Source of the DNA: Desulfobacteraceae bacterium
Lineage (GTDB): Bacteria > Desulfobacterota > Desulfobacteria > Desulfobacterales > UBA5852
Direction of reading: 5' to 3'
Assembly (NCBI GenBank): GCA_014237395.1
Contig: JABZFP010000004.1
Coordinates: forward strand, 50,588 to 114,587
DNA length: 64,000 bases
This document shows positions 45,746-54,454 of this stretch, piece after piece (position 1 is the stretch's first letter; the number at the start of each line of letters is the position of its first letter). Both the position numbers and the translations under genes were made by a program. The notes beneath the pieces are model-generated. The model was not told the origin of the DNA, did no database searches, and was given only the letters and a program-made list of their open reading frames with translations.

Positions 45746-46393
45746 TTATTCCGCCATCAGCGCGCCGATCTCTTCCCAGGTCGATACTTCCCGAAACGGG
45801 TGGGGGCAGCGATTCCAGGGCTGCACGAACAAAATCGGTGTAATGCCCACACGGCTCAAAAGAAAGCAGGTTTCCAGCCGGTCTTCCACGAAGACATCGA
45901 TGCCGGCCGCCTGGAGGACATCGGCCTTGGCGTCAAAGCTGCCGGTCGCCACGACGTCGATCTGGTCTGCGGGCAGCGGCAGGATGCTCTCCAGCCATGT
46001 TCGGATCAGGCCTGCCTCGGGGCGTGCCGTCACGAAACGCACGGGCTGTCCGTTTTTCCCGAATCGCGCCAGGAATCGTCGGCAACCGTCAATGGGACGC
46101 AGGCGCGGCGCATGCGTCCCATCAATGATCTGCTGGATGATCGCCTCGATGATCGCCGGCGCCAGATCGAGACAATCTTCCAGATTATAACTGGTAATGT
46201 CCGTATAGCGCAGGTGCTGAACCCGAAAGGAATCCCGGGCGATGTCGATAAACAACCGCATCGTGTCGGCAACCACGCCGTCAATGTCAAAAGCGGTTGT
46301 TTCGGGGGCCAGCCCCCGGTAGGCCGCGGCCTTCACCACCGCCGCTTGGCGACCCGAACCGTATGGCTTTTCACTAGCGGCATCCAACGTCAT
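45746..46393 (-). CDS. HAD-superfamily hydrolase
   Basis: The 215-aa protein has HAD motif I as FDIDGVVADTM (nucleophile and general acid aspartates, about residues 35-39), motif II in VRFVTARPEAG, and late acidic motif VFVEDRLET. This order fits the small HAD phosphatases near 5'(3')-deoxynucleotidase-like proteins. The first 27 residues are probably not part of the domain. It sits 8 bp after the Rho-N-like gene. Substrate unknown. Confidence 0.78.
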   Translation of the reverse strand: MTLDAASEKPYGSGRQAAVVKAAAYRGLAPETTAFDIDGVVADTMRLFIDIARDSFRVQHLRYTDITSYNLEDCLDLAPAIIEAIIQQIIDGTHAPRLRPIDGCRRFLARFGKNGQPVRFVTARPEAGLIRTWLESILPLPADQIDVVATGSFDAKADVLQAAGIDVFVEDRLETCFLLSRVGITPILFVQPWNRCPHPFREVSTWEEIGALMAE

Positions 46394-46401
46394 GGATCCC
46401 T

Positions 46402-46728
46402 TCAGCTGGACCGCCGGGTCACGCTTTTCAAACGGGAAATTTTGCGTTTGTAGATGGTGGCCATGCGGCGATCCTTAGCTTCCAGCGCCGCCACACGCTG
46501 CACCTTCAGCTGTTTGATCTGGGCCTTTACCTCGCGGATCGAGGAACTAGCATTTTTGGGTCCGGTTTCTTCGATGCCGCGCGCCTTTTTTATCTCGGTC
46601 AGCAACTCGGGCTTATTCATACCGTGCGCCCCGTTGATGCCCGGAATTTCCTTGGCCAGGTCACGCAGTTCCTTTGCCGTCATTTTTTCGAGAGGCTTTT
46701 CCTTGGCTTCTTTCTTTTTTCCACCCAT
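46402..46728 (-). CDS. Rho N-terminal-domain-like small basic protein
   Basis: The 108-aa protein is basic. Residues 13-50 (EKMTAKELRDLAKEIPGI, GMNKPELLTEIKKARGI) match the helical Rho-N/SAP-like fold. The C-terminal half (KAQIKQLKVQRVAALEAKDRRMATIYKRKISRLK) is a predicted coiled coil. Likely nucleic-acid binding. I know of similar proteins in delta-proteobacteria without assigned function. It is coupled to the HAD gene by proximity. Confidence 0.7.
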   Translation of the reverse strand: MGGKKKEAKEKPLEKMTAKELRDLAKEIPGINGAHGMNKPELLTEIKKARGIEETGPKNASSSIREVKAQIKQLKVQRVAALEAKDRRMATIYKRKISRLKSVTRRSS

Positions 46729-46920
46729 GCGCCGTATTCTCCTTTCATGAAAGCATAAGCGGAGGCTGGCAAGCCCCCGCTTGGTAAAGCATTTCAGCGT
46801 TTCGCCAAAGCGCTTCTGCCTGTGGCAAACCGGATTTCACAAAACGGGTTCAATAAACTACTTTATCCATCGGTGTCAACTGCCGAACCCGTCCTCTTTA
46901 CCCAATCGGTCCGTATTCGG

Positions 46921-47700
46921 TCATCCCTCCGCTGTTTTATCCGGGGTCTTCACCACCTGATCATACGTCTTCATCAGCGGCCGGAAAAGATCGATCGGGA
47001 TCGGAAAGATCGTGGTGGTATTGTTTTCGCTGGCCATCTCATTGACCGTCTGCAGATAACGCAGTTGCAGGGCCACGGGATGCTGTTCGATGATGACGGC
47101 CGCTTCGGAAAGCTTGTCGGCGGCTTGCCGCTCGCCCTCGGCGTTGATGATTTTGGCCCGCCGGTCGCGTTCCGCCTCGGCCTGCCTGGCCATGGCGCGC
47201 TGCATTTCCTGGGGCAGATCGATGTGCTTGAGCTCCACCGTGGCCACTTTAATGCCCCAGGGGTCGGTATGCGTATCGAGGATTTCCTGGAGTTCGGCAT
47301 TGATTTTTTCACGTTCCGCCAGCAGATCGTCCAACTCGGCCTGCCCGCAGACGCTGCGGATCGTGGTCTGGGCCAGCTGCGACATGGCATAGCTGTAGTT
47401 TTCCACCTCGATGATGGCCTTGATGGGATCGATCACCCGGAAATAGATGACCGCATTGACCTTCACCGACACGTTGTCACGGGTAATGACATCCTGCGGG
47501 TCCACGTCGAGCGCCACCAGGCGCAGGCTTACCTTGACCATTTTATCGATGACCGGGATAAGAATGATCAGGCCTGGGCCCTTGGCATTGATGACCCGAC
47601 CCAGCCGAAAAACCACCCCGCGCTCGTACTCGTTTAAGATCTTGATGGCCGCGGTAAGAAAAAATACCGTCAGAACAATGATTAAGATGGTTGTATACAT
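46921..47700 (-). CDS. Slipin / stomatin-like SPFH protein
   Basis: The 259-aa protein has an N-terminal membrane hairpin (about residues 3-20), then an SPFH domain ([75 protein letters not shown]) and an Ala/Glu/Arg-rich coiled region ([17 protein letters not shown]). Slipins form ring-like membrane assemblies and pair with NfeD-type proteases, whose gene lies directly upstream here. Confidence 0.92.
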   Translation of the reverse strand: MYTTILIIVLTVFFLTAAIKILNEYERGVVFRLGRVINAKGPGLIILIPVIDKMVKVSLRLVALDVDPQDVITRDNVSVKVNAVIYFRVIDPIKAIIEVENYSYAMSQLAQTTIRSVCGQAELDDLLAEREKINAELQEILDTHTDPWGIKVATVELKHIDLPQEMQRAMARQAEAERDRRAKIINAEGERQAADKLSEAAVIIEQHPVALQLRYLQTVNEMASENNTTTIFPIPIDLFRPLMKTYDQVVKTPDKTAEG

Positions 47701-47783
47701 CCGTCCTCCGAATGGGAATTAGGGTTGCCGGCATCCGTTGTAACCATTTTCGTGGAACCGGTTTAGCAGCGCCAAAGATGCCA

Positions 47784-49073
47784 TCAGGCCTTCGAATCCG
47801 TAGCCTCCACCGTCATCGTGAGACCGTCGACGGCCACCACGCGAACGGTCTGCCCGGCCGCCAGGGCGGCGTCGGCGCGCGCCTTCCAGAGTTCGCCATG
47901 CACCGCCACTTTGCCCTCGGGGTCGATGGCCTGTTTGACGATGCCGATTTCACCGATCAGGCCACTGAGGCCGGTACGCGCTCCGGCCACCTGGGCTTTG
48001 AAAGCCAGCCCGGCCACGACCGCAAAAAAAACCGATACGGCGCCCACCGCCGGAACAAGCACGCCCAGGGACACCCGGATGCCGTAATCCGATTCTTTAA
48101 AGAGCATCAGCCCCCCCAGAAAAAGCGCAATGGTCCCTGCCACGCTCAACATACCATAGCTGGTCACCTTGATTTCCAGGATAAAGAAAATGACGGCCAG
48201 TACCATCAACAGTATCCCGACAAAATTGACCGGCAGCACCTGAAACGCATAAATGGCCAAGATGAGACACAGACCGCCGATCACCCCGGGGAAGATGGCA
48301 CCGGGATGCGACAACTCGAAATAGAGGCCGGCCGCGCCGATCAAAAACAAGATAAAGGCGATATTGGGGTCGCTGATCGCTCTCAGAACCTTGGTCCGCA
48401 AGCCTTCAGCCACCATTTTGCGCGGGGCGTCTTTGAGGGCGAGTGTGCCCTTGCTTTTGACCCTGCGGCCGTCGAGCAGGGTCAGCAAGGCATCCAGATC
48501 GTCGGCCACCAGATCGATCACGTTTTCACGCAAGGCTTCGGTCTCGGTAATCGACACGCTGTCCCGTATCGCTTCTTCCACCCAGTCGGCATTGCGGCCC
48601 CGCTGTTGGGCCACGCTGCGGGCTTGAGCCACCATGTCGTTCACGACCTTCTCGGACATGGTTTCATCGATGTCTTTGCCGCCGGCACCCACCGGGTGGG
48701 CGGCCCCGATATTGGTCCCCGGCGCCATGGCGGCGATATCGGCGGCCATCGTGATCATGACGCCGGCCGATGCGGCCCGGGCGCCGGACGGTGCCACAAA
48801 AACAATGACCGGCGTTTGGGTAGCCAGGATTTTGGTAACGATCTGCCGCATGGATTCCGCCAGCCCGCCGGGCGTGTCGAGCTGAATAACGATGCAGGCC
48901 GCCTTTTCCCGGTCGGCAGCAGCGAGGGCATCCGCCACGAATCCGGCAACCCCCGGTCCGATCGGTGCGGCAACTTTTAAAATGTGAACGGCGGCCGTTT
49001 CCTCGGCTGACACGTGACCGGGAATGGCCAGCAGCAGCACGAGCAGCACGAGCAGAAGTCTTTCAGGGCGCAT
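47784..49073 (-). CDS. nfeD: NfeD-type membrane serine protease
   Basis: The 429-aa protein has a signal peptide (residues 1-23), a ClpP-fold domain with VIQLDTPGGLAESMRQI and catalytic serine in ARAASAGVMITMAADI, four membrane helices (about 230-330) and a C-terminal OB-fold NfeD domain (GEIGIVKQAIDPEGKVAVHGELWKA). Long-form NfeD proteases cleave slipin tails. It is followed by the slipin gene after 83 bp and overlaps the uracil-DNA glycosylase gene by 11 bp. Confidence 0.9.
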   Translation of the reverse strand: MRPERLLLVLLVLLLAIPGHVSAEETAAVHILKVAAPIGPGVAGFVADALAAADREKAACIVIQLDTPGGLAESMRQIVTKILATQTPVIVFVAPSGARAASAGVMITMAADIAAMAPGTNIGAAHPVGAGGKDIDETMSEKVVNDMVAQARSVAQQRGRNADWVEEAIRDSVSITETEALRENVIDLVADDLDALLTLLDGRRVKSKGTLALKDAPRKMVAEGLRTKVLRAISDPNIAFILFLIGAAGLYFELSHPGAIFPGVIGGLCLILAIYAFQVLPVNFVGILLMVLAVIFFILEIKVTSYGMLSVAGTIALFLGGLMLFKESDYGIRVSLGVLVPAVGAVSVFFAVVAGLAFKAQVAGARTGLSGLIGEIGIVKQAIDPEGKVAVHGELWKARADAALAAGQTVRVVAVDGLTMTVEATDSKA

Positions 49074-49767
49074 GATCGTATTCCCTCATGAGCAGCTTCA
49101 TGTCTTCCCAGACATCACGCTTTTTTTCAGGCGATCGCAAGAGGTAAGCCGGGTGGTAGGTGGGCAGCAGGCGAATGCCGTGATAATCGTAAAATCTGCC
49201 GCGCAGCCGCGAAATGGCCTGATCGGTGCCGAGCAGGGTCTGAGCGGCAACTTTTCCGAGGGCAACGATACACGTTGGCTGAATGGCGCCCAACTGCCGC
49301 TTCAGAAATGGCAGGCACGTGTCGATTTCATCCGGCAGCGGATTGCGGTTTTGGGGTGGCCGGCATTTGACGATATTACAGATGTAAACCGTTTCGCGCG
49401 TGAACTTGATCGCCTGGATAATCTTCGTCAGCAGTTCACCGGCGGCCCCCACAAAAGGCTCCCCCTGGAGATCCTCGTCACGCCCCGGGCCTTCCCCGAC
49501 AAAAACCAGCCTGGCGTTCGGGTTGCCGGCGCCGAAAACGATGTGGTGCCGCTGTTCGCACAAGGCACATCGCCGGCAGTCCCCGATGTCTTCACGAATG
49601 GTTTCGAGCGTCTCGGGCGTTCGGACCAGGGGGCGATGCCACTGCGCCACCCGCTCCCGGGCTACTTCCGAGCAATCAAAACCGACGACCCCTTTTTGGC
49701 GGTATTCACGAAAGGTGTGCAGCAGATTATCCAGAACGGACACGATATTGGGGGGGGTTGTTTCCAT
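49063..49767 (-). CDS. Family 4 uracil-DNA glycosylase
   Basis: Removes uracil from DNA. The 234-aa protein has the iron-sulfur cysteines CRRCALC, motif A VGEGPGRDEDLQGEPFVG, the VYICNIVKCRPPQNRNP segment with further cluster cysteine, and motif B LPTYHPAYLLRSP. The N-terminal ~70 residues before the cluster are extra and lack a recognisable domain. It overlaps nfeD at its end. Confidence 0.9.
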   Translation of the reverse strand: METTPPNIVSVLDNLLHTFREYRQKGVVGFDCSEVARERVAQWHRPLVRTPETLETIREDIGDCRRCALCEQRHHIVFGAGNPNARLVFVGEGPGRDEDLQGEPFVGAAGELLTKIIQAIKFTRETVYICNIVKCRPPQNRNPLPDEIDTCLPFLKRQLGAIQPTCIVALGKVAAQTLLGTDQAISRLRGRFYDYHGIRLLPTYHPAYLLRSPEKKRDVWEDMKLLMREYDHAP

Positions 49768-49898
49768 GACGCGACGTTACCAGGCCTTCCATCGGGCTGC
49801 GATCAAAATGGTGGCGGGTGCCTTAAAGTACATCAACAACACAAAATAAGCCTTGCGGCCCGCATTGCAATAAAACAGGGCCGTCAGCCATCATCTTT

Positions 49899-51104
49899 TC
49901 AGGACACCCTTGTCTTCAATGCCGCGATGCGGTCCAACAGGCAATGGGCCGTCTTGTCTTTGGTCATGACATCCATGGGTTCGGCCATCCCGTCGGGATA
50001 AAAGAAGGTCACCCGGTTCGTATCGCCTGCGAACCCGGAGCCCTCCGCCCCAATAATGTTGCCCACGATAAGATCCAGGTTTTTCGCTTTCAGTTTTTGA
50101 ACGGCATTGTTTTTCAGATCCTGGGTTTCCGCGGCAAAACCGATGATCAGACGCTTTCCTTTCTGCTGACCGATCTCAGCCAGGATATCGCGGGTCTTTT
50201 CCACCTCCAGCGTCATTTTAGCGGCGCTTTTTTTGATTTTATGCGCGGCCGGCGAAGACGGACGGTAATCGGAAACCGCAGCGGTTTTGATGACGATATC
50301 CGCATCGCCCAACAGTTGGAGAACACAGTCGTGCATCTCTTGCGCCGAGGTCACCCGGTGAACGGCCACATCGACCGGATCCGGCAAGTCGACCGGACCG
50401 CTGACCAAATTGACCGTTGCGCCCCGCTGCCGTGCCGCACGGGCAATCGCAAAGCCCATTTTACCGGATGAGGGGTTGCTGATAAACCGCACCGGATCGA
50501 TGGCCTCCCGGGTCGGACCGGCCGTAACGAGAATGGTCCGGCCGGCAAAATCGTTCGACGCCATGACAGCGACGATTTTCTCCATGATAAATTCAGGCTC
50601 GGGCAACCGTCCGGGCCCGACTGTGCCGCACGCCAGTTGTCCGGCATCCGGATCGACCAGGGTGTGGCCATAGCCACGCAGGATTTCCAGATTTCGCTGG
50701 ACCGACGGGTGCTGGTACATGTTCGTATTCATGGCCGGGCAAACGACCACCGGGGCCGTCACCGCCAGCATGTAGGTGGACAGCGCGTCGTCGGCAATAC
50801 CACCGGCCAGCTTGCCGATGCAGTTGGCCGTGGCCGGGGCAATGACCGCCAGATCGGTGGATTGCGCCCAATCGATATGCCGGATCGCGGCATCGCCTTC
50901 ATCGAAAACACTGGTGCAGACCGGCTGGCCGGAAAGGGCCTGAAACGTCCCCGGCCCGACAAACCAGCAGGCATTCTCGGTCATGATGACCCGCACGCGG
51001 GCGCCGGCTTTGGTCAAGAGACGCAATAATTCGATGCTTTTATACGCCGCGATGCCGCCGGTCACCCCCAGCGTCACATTTTTACCCTCGATAAAATGGC
51101 ACAT
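49899..51104 (-). CDS. coaBC: CoaBC, phosphopantothenoylcysteine synthetase/decarboxylase
   Basis: Bifunctional coenzyme A enzyme. The ATG at 51104 follows AAAGGGAT and starts just before the flavoprotein domain ([21 protein letters not shown]). The earlier in-frame ATG gives an unrelated extension. The 401-aa protein has the CoaC half with [18 protein letters not shown] and [12 protein letters not shown], and the CoaB half with [20 protein letters not shown] and [20 protein letters not shown]. Both halves look intact. Confidence 0.93.
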   Translation of the reverse strand: MCHFIEGKNVTLGVTGGIAAYKSIELLRLLTKAGARVRVIMTENACWFVGPGTFQALSGQPVCTSVFDEGDAAIRHIDWAQSTDLAVIAPATANCIGKLAGGIADDALSTYMLAVTAPVVVCPAMNTNMYQHPSVQRNLEILRGYGHTLVDPDAGQLACGTVGPGRLPEPEFIMEKIVAVMASNDFAGRTILVTAGPTREAIDPVRFISNPSSGKMGFAIARAARQRGATVNLVSGPVDLPDPVDVAVHRVTSAQEMHDCVLQLLGDADIVIKTAAVSDYRPSSPAAHKIKKSAAKMTLEVEKTRDILAEIGQQKGKRLIIGFAAETQDLKNNAVQKLKAKNLDLIVGNIIGAEGSGFAGDTNRVTFFYPDGMAEPMDVMTKDKTAHCLLDRIAALKTRVS

Positions 51105-51171
51105 GCCGATCCCTTTACTCAGGGTGTCGCTATCCACCCCCGTTGTGCGTCTTCGATCCTGACCATGGCGT

Positions 51172-51669
51172 CTATTGGGCACCGGCATCCTGCATAAGGC
51201 CGCCGCCGATCCCCTTGGCGGAGGGCGCTACCGCAATTTCGACATACGTGTAGATCAGTTCTTCATGGATGCTGATCACCGCTGTACGGTTGATCTTCTG
51301 GAAGACAAGGATGGAACTGGTGTCGGCTGATGGGGATTTAAAGGAAGCAATTTCCTGCCATTTTTCACGGCTCATGGCACTTTTAAAAAAGGTGATCAGG
51401 GAATCCCGGTCCACCCAGCCCTTGACCGTCAAGATACCGGTTGTCAGACCGGACCCCTCGACAATATAGGTCCGTTTGGGATCGATCTCCATTTCGCTGG
51501 GCAGCAGAATGTCGTCAAAATCACGATACAGCGTTGGAGAAGTGGTATTGGCAGCACCTTCCGCCCCGGAGCCACCGCCGTTGACACTCGAACATGCGAC
51601 AAACGTCATGGCTAAAAGTGTCAGAAACAAGACATGCAGAAAACGGTTCCACCAGCGCTTTGAATCCAT
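51172..51669 (-). CDS. Lipoprotein of unknown function, 165 aa
   Basis: ATG at 51669 follows GGAGGA. A longer ORF reaching 51948 is discounted because the extra part has no homology to a signal peptide. The precursor has a type II signal peptide with lipobox FVAC (C25), a Gly/Ser/Ala spacer, and a mature domain with IVEGSGLTTGILTVKGWVDRDSLITFFKSAM, which is like small envelope lipoproteins with a DUF799/BON-like alpha/beta pattern. Function not recognised. The next gene downstream is coaBC, 67 bp away. Confidence 0.72.
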   Translation of the reverse strand: MDSKRWWNRFLHVLFLTLLAMTFVACSSVNGGGSGAEGAANTTSPTLYRDFDDILLPSEMEIDPKRTYIVEGSGLTTGILTVKGWVDRDSLITFFKSAMSREKWQEIASFKSPSADTSSILVFQKINRTAVISIHEELIYTYVEIAVAPSAKGIGGGLMQDAGAQ

Positions 51670-52481
51670 GAAGGTCCTCCATTGCTGTGAGTTGACGGCC
51701 ATACGCCTGAGATGCAAAAAATAATTATTTTGGGATGTTAAGGGCTCATTGGAAAAGGCCCCAGAGACTTTTACCACTGAGTGGCCATATACCACAGGCA
51801 GGCTTTGAAAGGCAACCGGAAGCAACCGCTGTTCAATCCATAGGTCCGTCAGGTCTGAGCGTAAGAATGGCGATGGTTCTGAGAGAGTCCACCTAGTAAA
51901 GTGCGCATATCTCTCAGTTGTCTGATACCCTATCCATAGGTCGGTCACCGTGAAGTGTAGGAATACCGTAGGATTCCCGCTGTACCTTTAGCATTCTATC
52001 GCTCGGGTGCATCCGTTGTCGCTATAAATCATGCACCCCAGGGCTTTCATATGGGGATTTTTGCTAACTTGGCTATAAGTGCGTCCATAGACTCCCCACA
52101 CTCACCAAAGGGAGCCGCGATTTCACGCTAACTTGTTATCGTAAGTGCAACCTATAAGAAACCCAATGAAAGCAAGGCCTCAGCACCTGCAGGATACCCC
52201 CCGGCAGGCGGCAGGACATCCCCGGCTCCAGCGCCAGGGAAGGCTTGTATGGTATCAGGAGCGCCGAGGGTATGCCCTATGCTTATAGAAAGGAACGCGA
52301 TCCGTTTTAGCGCGGGACCTGGGCGGCAGGCGGCAGGGGGGGAACCGGGTCAGTACCGATAAGTAAGGGTATTCACATTTTTGTGTCGGGAAATGAAAGC
52401 TCAGGCAGACTGGTTGCTTCCAAATCTGGCAGGTTCCATAACACCCCGATGGGGTCTATACACATTCGGACTTGCGGTTGC
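51670..52481. other. Non-coding border region with an integrase-like remnant and repeats
   Basis: About 810 bp without a gene. On the minus strand near 51890-51930 an open stretch encodes GYQTTERYAHF, which recalls the C-terminal TTERYAH box of the integrase at 54.5 kb, but without the preceding conserved domain. CCATAGGTC occurs twice (about 51838 and 51936). GGCAGGCGGCAGG occurs twice, at 52203-52215 and 52325-52337. This lies at the border between the core genes and the accessory region. Confidence 0.4.
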
Positions 52482-53303
52482 TTAGCGGCCTCCATGCTCT
52501 AAAAGATGAATTACATTTGCTTTAAGAAGGTTGTGGTCTGGTGAATGCCCATCGATCTGAGTAGTCTTTTCTACAATCGCTAAGCATTTTTCAGCGTAGG
52601 CAACCCATCCTGAATCCTGTCTTTGCACAAGGCAAACGGCAAGGACATAGTAAGGGAAGGGGTATTTAGGGAACCTATTTATATAGAGTTTAAAATGCTC
52701 AATATCATCATCCGTACAATTGCAACGGGGCCTATCGTTAACAAAAGTTATGTGATTTCTTGCCCATCCAGCAACAGGGCTACCGAATGCAACGCCTGCC
52801 CCTCCTCGAGGAACGGCTGAGCCATCAAAGGTCCATTGCGCAACTGCACCATATTCTTTATGACTATCCAACTCTGATTTGTTGGACGATGCGGCAGCTT
52901 CAGTGTCATCAAGTCTGCTTTGTGCTTCTTCCAGTTTCTGCTCCATTTGGGTAGCTGCGCTCTTCGCGGCTTTTAGTTCGTCTTTAAGGTTTTCGCGTTC
53001 CGCAACCTCGGTTGACAGTTGTTGCTTAAGAGATGCTATTGAGGCATCTGCGTCTTCAGCAGCCTTCCTTTGCTTAACTGCTTCCAACCTTTGTAGCTCA
53101 GCGGATCGTTGTGAGACTACCCCTCCACCAAACGCAATTATGGCGACTACTATCCCAAGGTAGGCACCTGCGAACCTAACACGCCTGATGCATAAGAGAA
53201 TCGCCGCTATAAAGCTAAACAGATAAAAGTATGGCCAAATCTGGTCTGCCAATTCTGTGGCAAGTTCTACGTTGTTCCACCAGGGGAATGAAATACTCAG
53301 CAT
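52482..53303 (-). CDS. Membrane/coiled-coil protein of unknown function
   Basis: The 273-aa protein has three predicted hydrophobic segments at its N-terminus (about residues 20-66). A coiled coil follows from about 70 to 150 (rich in A, E, K, Q, with ASLKQQLSTEVAERENLKDELKAAKSA), then a C-terminal domain with VAQWTFDGSAV, CNCTDDD and YYVLAVCLVQRQD that looks TPR- or alpha-rich. I do not recognise the family. It is followed by nothing on its strand and preceded, at four bases, by the secreted protein gene at 53787, so the two form a pair. Confidence 0.65.
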   Translation of the reverse strand: MLSISFPWWNNVELATELADQIWPYFYLFSFIAAILLCIRRVRFAGAYLGIVVAIIAFGGGVVSQRSAELQRLEAVKQRKAAEDADASIASLKQQLSTEVAERENLKDELKAAKSAATQMEQKLEEAQSRLDDTEAAASSNKSELDSHKEYGAVAQWTFDGSAVPRGGAGVAFGSPVAGWARNHITFVNDRPRCNCTDDDIEHFKLYINRFPKYPFPYYVLAVCLVQRQDSGWVAYAEKCLAIVEKTTQIDGHSPDHNLLKANVIHLLEHGGR

Positions 53304-53307
53304 CTGA

Positions 53308-53787
53308 CTACTGCGTCCTCGTCACCGTGAGTTCGATACCTCTATGATTAGGTAAATCAGCAGCGGTAGCCGATACTCTATAACCACTGCCTAAGTCCTC
53401 TGAAGCGGTCTTCTCGATATACCTTATGAAATCTTCATCGGGATTGGGTCGTGAGCCGATTGGATAATAACTGCCAACTACTAACATCTCAGGGGGCGAT
53501 TCATCATTGAGATAGAGTGGCTGAATTGAAAGCCCCGTTTGGGTTTGAGGGTCGAATCCGGTGATACCTGTGCCAGTGTTCAACGGATAGATTCGAACCT
53601 CCCAATCAGGAGGAAATTCCATCGCGCGGACATAGGCCTCCCATTCTGGCAGGGTCATTCCATAAATTCTGTCAGCATCCTCTTTGCTGATAATGGTTTC
53701 GGTTTGTTGAGCCATTAGATGAGGCAAATGAATAAATGAGGCTAATAGAGCGATGATGATGGCTGTGTAATAAGGTAGGTGTTTCAT
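53308..53787 (-). CDS. Secreted protein of unknown function, 159 aa
   Basis: The protein has a signal peptide ending near residue 26 (IALLASFIHLPHLMAQ), then a globular domain with YGMTLPEWEAYVRAMEFPPDWEVRIYPLNTGTGITGFDPQTQ and a C-terminal LPNHRGIELTVTRT. Its stop is four bases before the coiled-coil gene, so both are likely one transcript in an accessory pair. No family recognised. Confidence 0.62.
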   Translation of the reverse strand: MKHLPYYTAIIIALLASFIHLPHLMAQQTETIISKEDADRIYGMTLPEWEAYVRAMEFPPDWEVRIYPLNTGTGITGFDPQTQTGLSIQPLYLNDESPPEMLVVGSYYPIGSRPNPDEDFIRYIEKTASEDLGSGYRVSATAADLPNHRGIELTVTRTQ

Positions 53788-54029
53788 GGTTGGCCTCCCG
53801 ATGTGGAGGATTCACGCGAGGGATTCATAGAGCGGATGCTCAAAATGACACATGCCAGACACCCGAATATTATTCAAGGACTATCTTGATGGCTTTTGCT
53901 ACTTGCAGACTACCGATTATATTGTTGGCTAATATAGGAGAGCATGACGAATTGCTAATTGTACAATATGTGGTACTTTGTGACTTGACTTCATAAGACA
54001 TATTGTGTTAATAAGCGGTTGCTCAAAAA

Positions 54030-54213
54030 TGAAAACCCCAGCTGCATGAACAGCTGAGGTTTCCGGTAAGAAAGCCCCGGTGGGGGCTATGATGCCAAGG
54101 TGACTATTACCATATGCTTGCGGAGGTGACTTTGTCAAGCTATCCTATCAGTTACCAATACGACACTTCCACCGGGTGCATTCTAGTCTAACCGGTGGAA
54201 GGAGGTGACTGAT
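54030..54213 (+). promoter_or_regulatory. Structured leader with serial hairpins, last one at the ribosome-binding site
   Basis: Three hairpins in series: AAACC-C-CAGCTG/CAGCTG-A-GGTTT at about 54034-54063, GCCCC-GGT-GGGGC at about 54075-54089, and a perfect 10-bp CTTCCACCGG/CCGGTGGAAG at 54166-54201. The last arm runs into the Shine-Dalgarno AAGGAGG of the 54214 gene. GGAGGTGACT occurs twice (54122-54131 and 54201-54210). The rest of the gap (53788-54029) shows no gene. Confidence 0.5.
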
Positions 54214-54393
54214 ATGGCGAAACGTTCGACATACAAGCCCGGTGAAAAGGCCCCCCGCTCTGGCCAGTATGAAATTATTGGCCCGAGAGGTGGACGGACT
54301 GGGCGAGAACGCACGGTCACAAGAGGCGAGCCGTTACCGCCGACCCCGCATAAAGGTCAGCGATATGACATCGTCGATCCGACCAAGCACTAA
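54214..54393 (+). CDS. Small YjzC-like protein
   Basis: ATG at 54214 follows AAGGAGG by good spacing. The ORF could begin three codons earlier. The 59-aa product MAKRSTYKPGEKAPRSGQYE is followed by IIGPRGGRTGRE and GEPLPPTPHKGQRYDIVDPTKH. The KPGEKAP-SGQYE start and the PPTP end match small YjzC-type proteins of unknown function that are found on chromosomes and mobile DNA. It may be expressed under control of the structured leader. Confidence 0.7.
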   Translation: MAKRSTYKPGEKAPRSGQYEIIGPRGGRTGRERTVTRGEPLPPTPHKGQRYDIVDPTKH

Positions 54394-54410
54394 ACAGTAG
54401 ATGTAGTTTG

Positions 54411-54446
54411 AACCCTCCCTGATGAATTTCGGGGAGGGTTTCTTGA
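54411..54446 (+). terminator. Terminator after the YjzC-like gene
   Basis: AACCCTCCC (54411-54419) pairs with GGGAGGGTT (54432-54440) and is followed by a weak T/C run. It lies 17 bases after the stop, between this gene and the convergent integrase gene. Confidence 0.7.
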
Positions 54447-54454
54447 AGTGCCAT

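Noticed and set aside
53929..54138. 69-codon minus-strand ORF
   Set aside because: It runs through the hairpins upstream of the YjzC-like gene, has no ribosome-binding site and no protein-like pattern.
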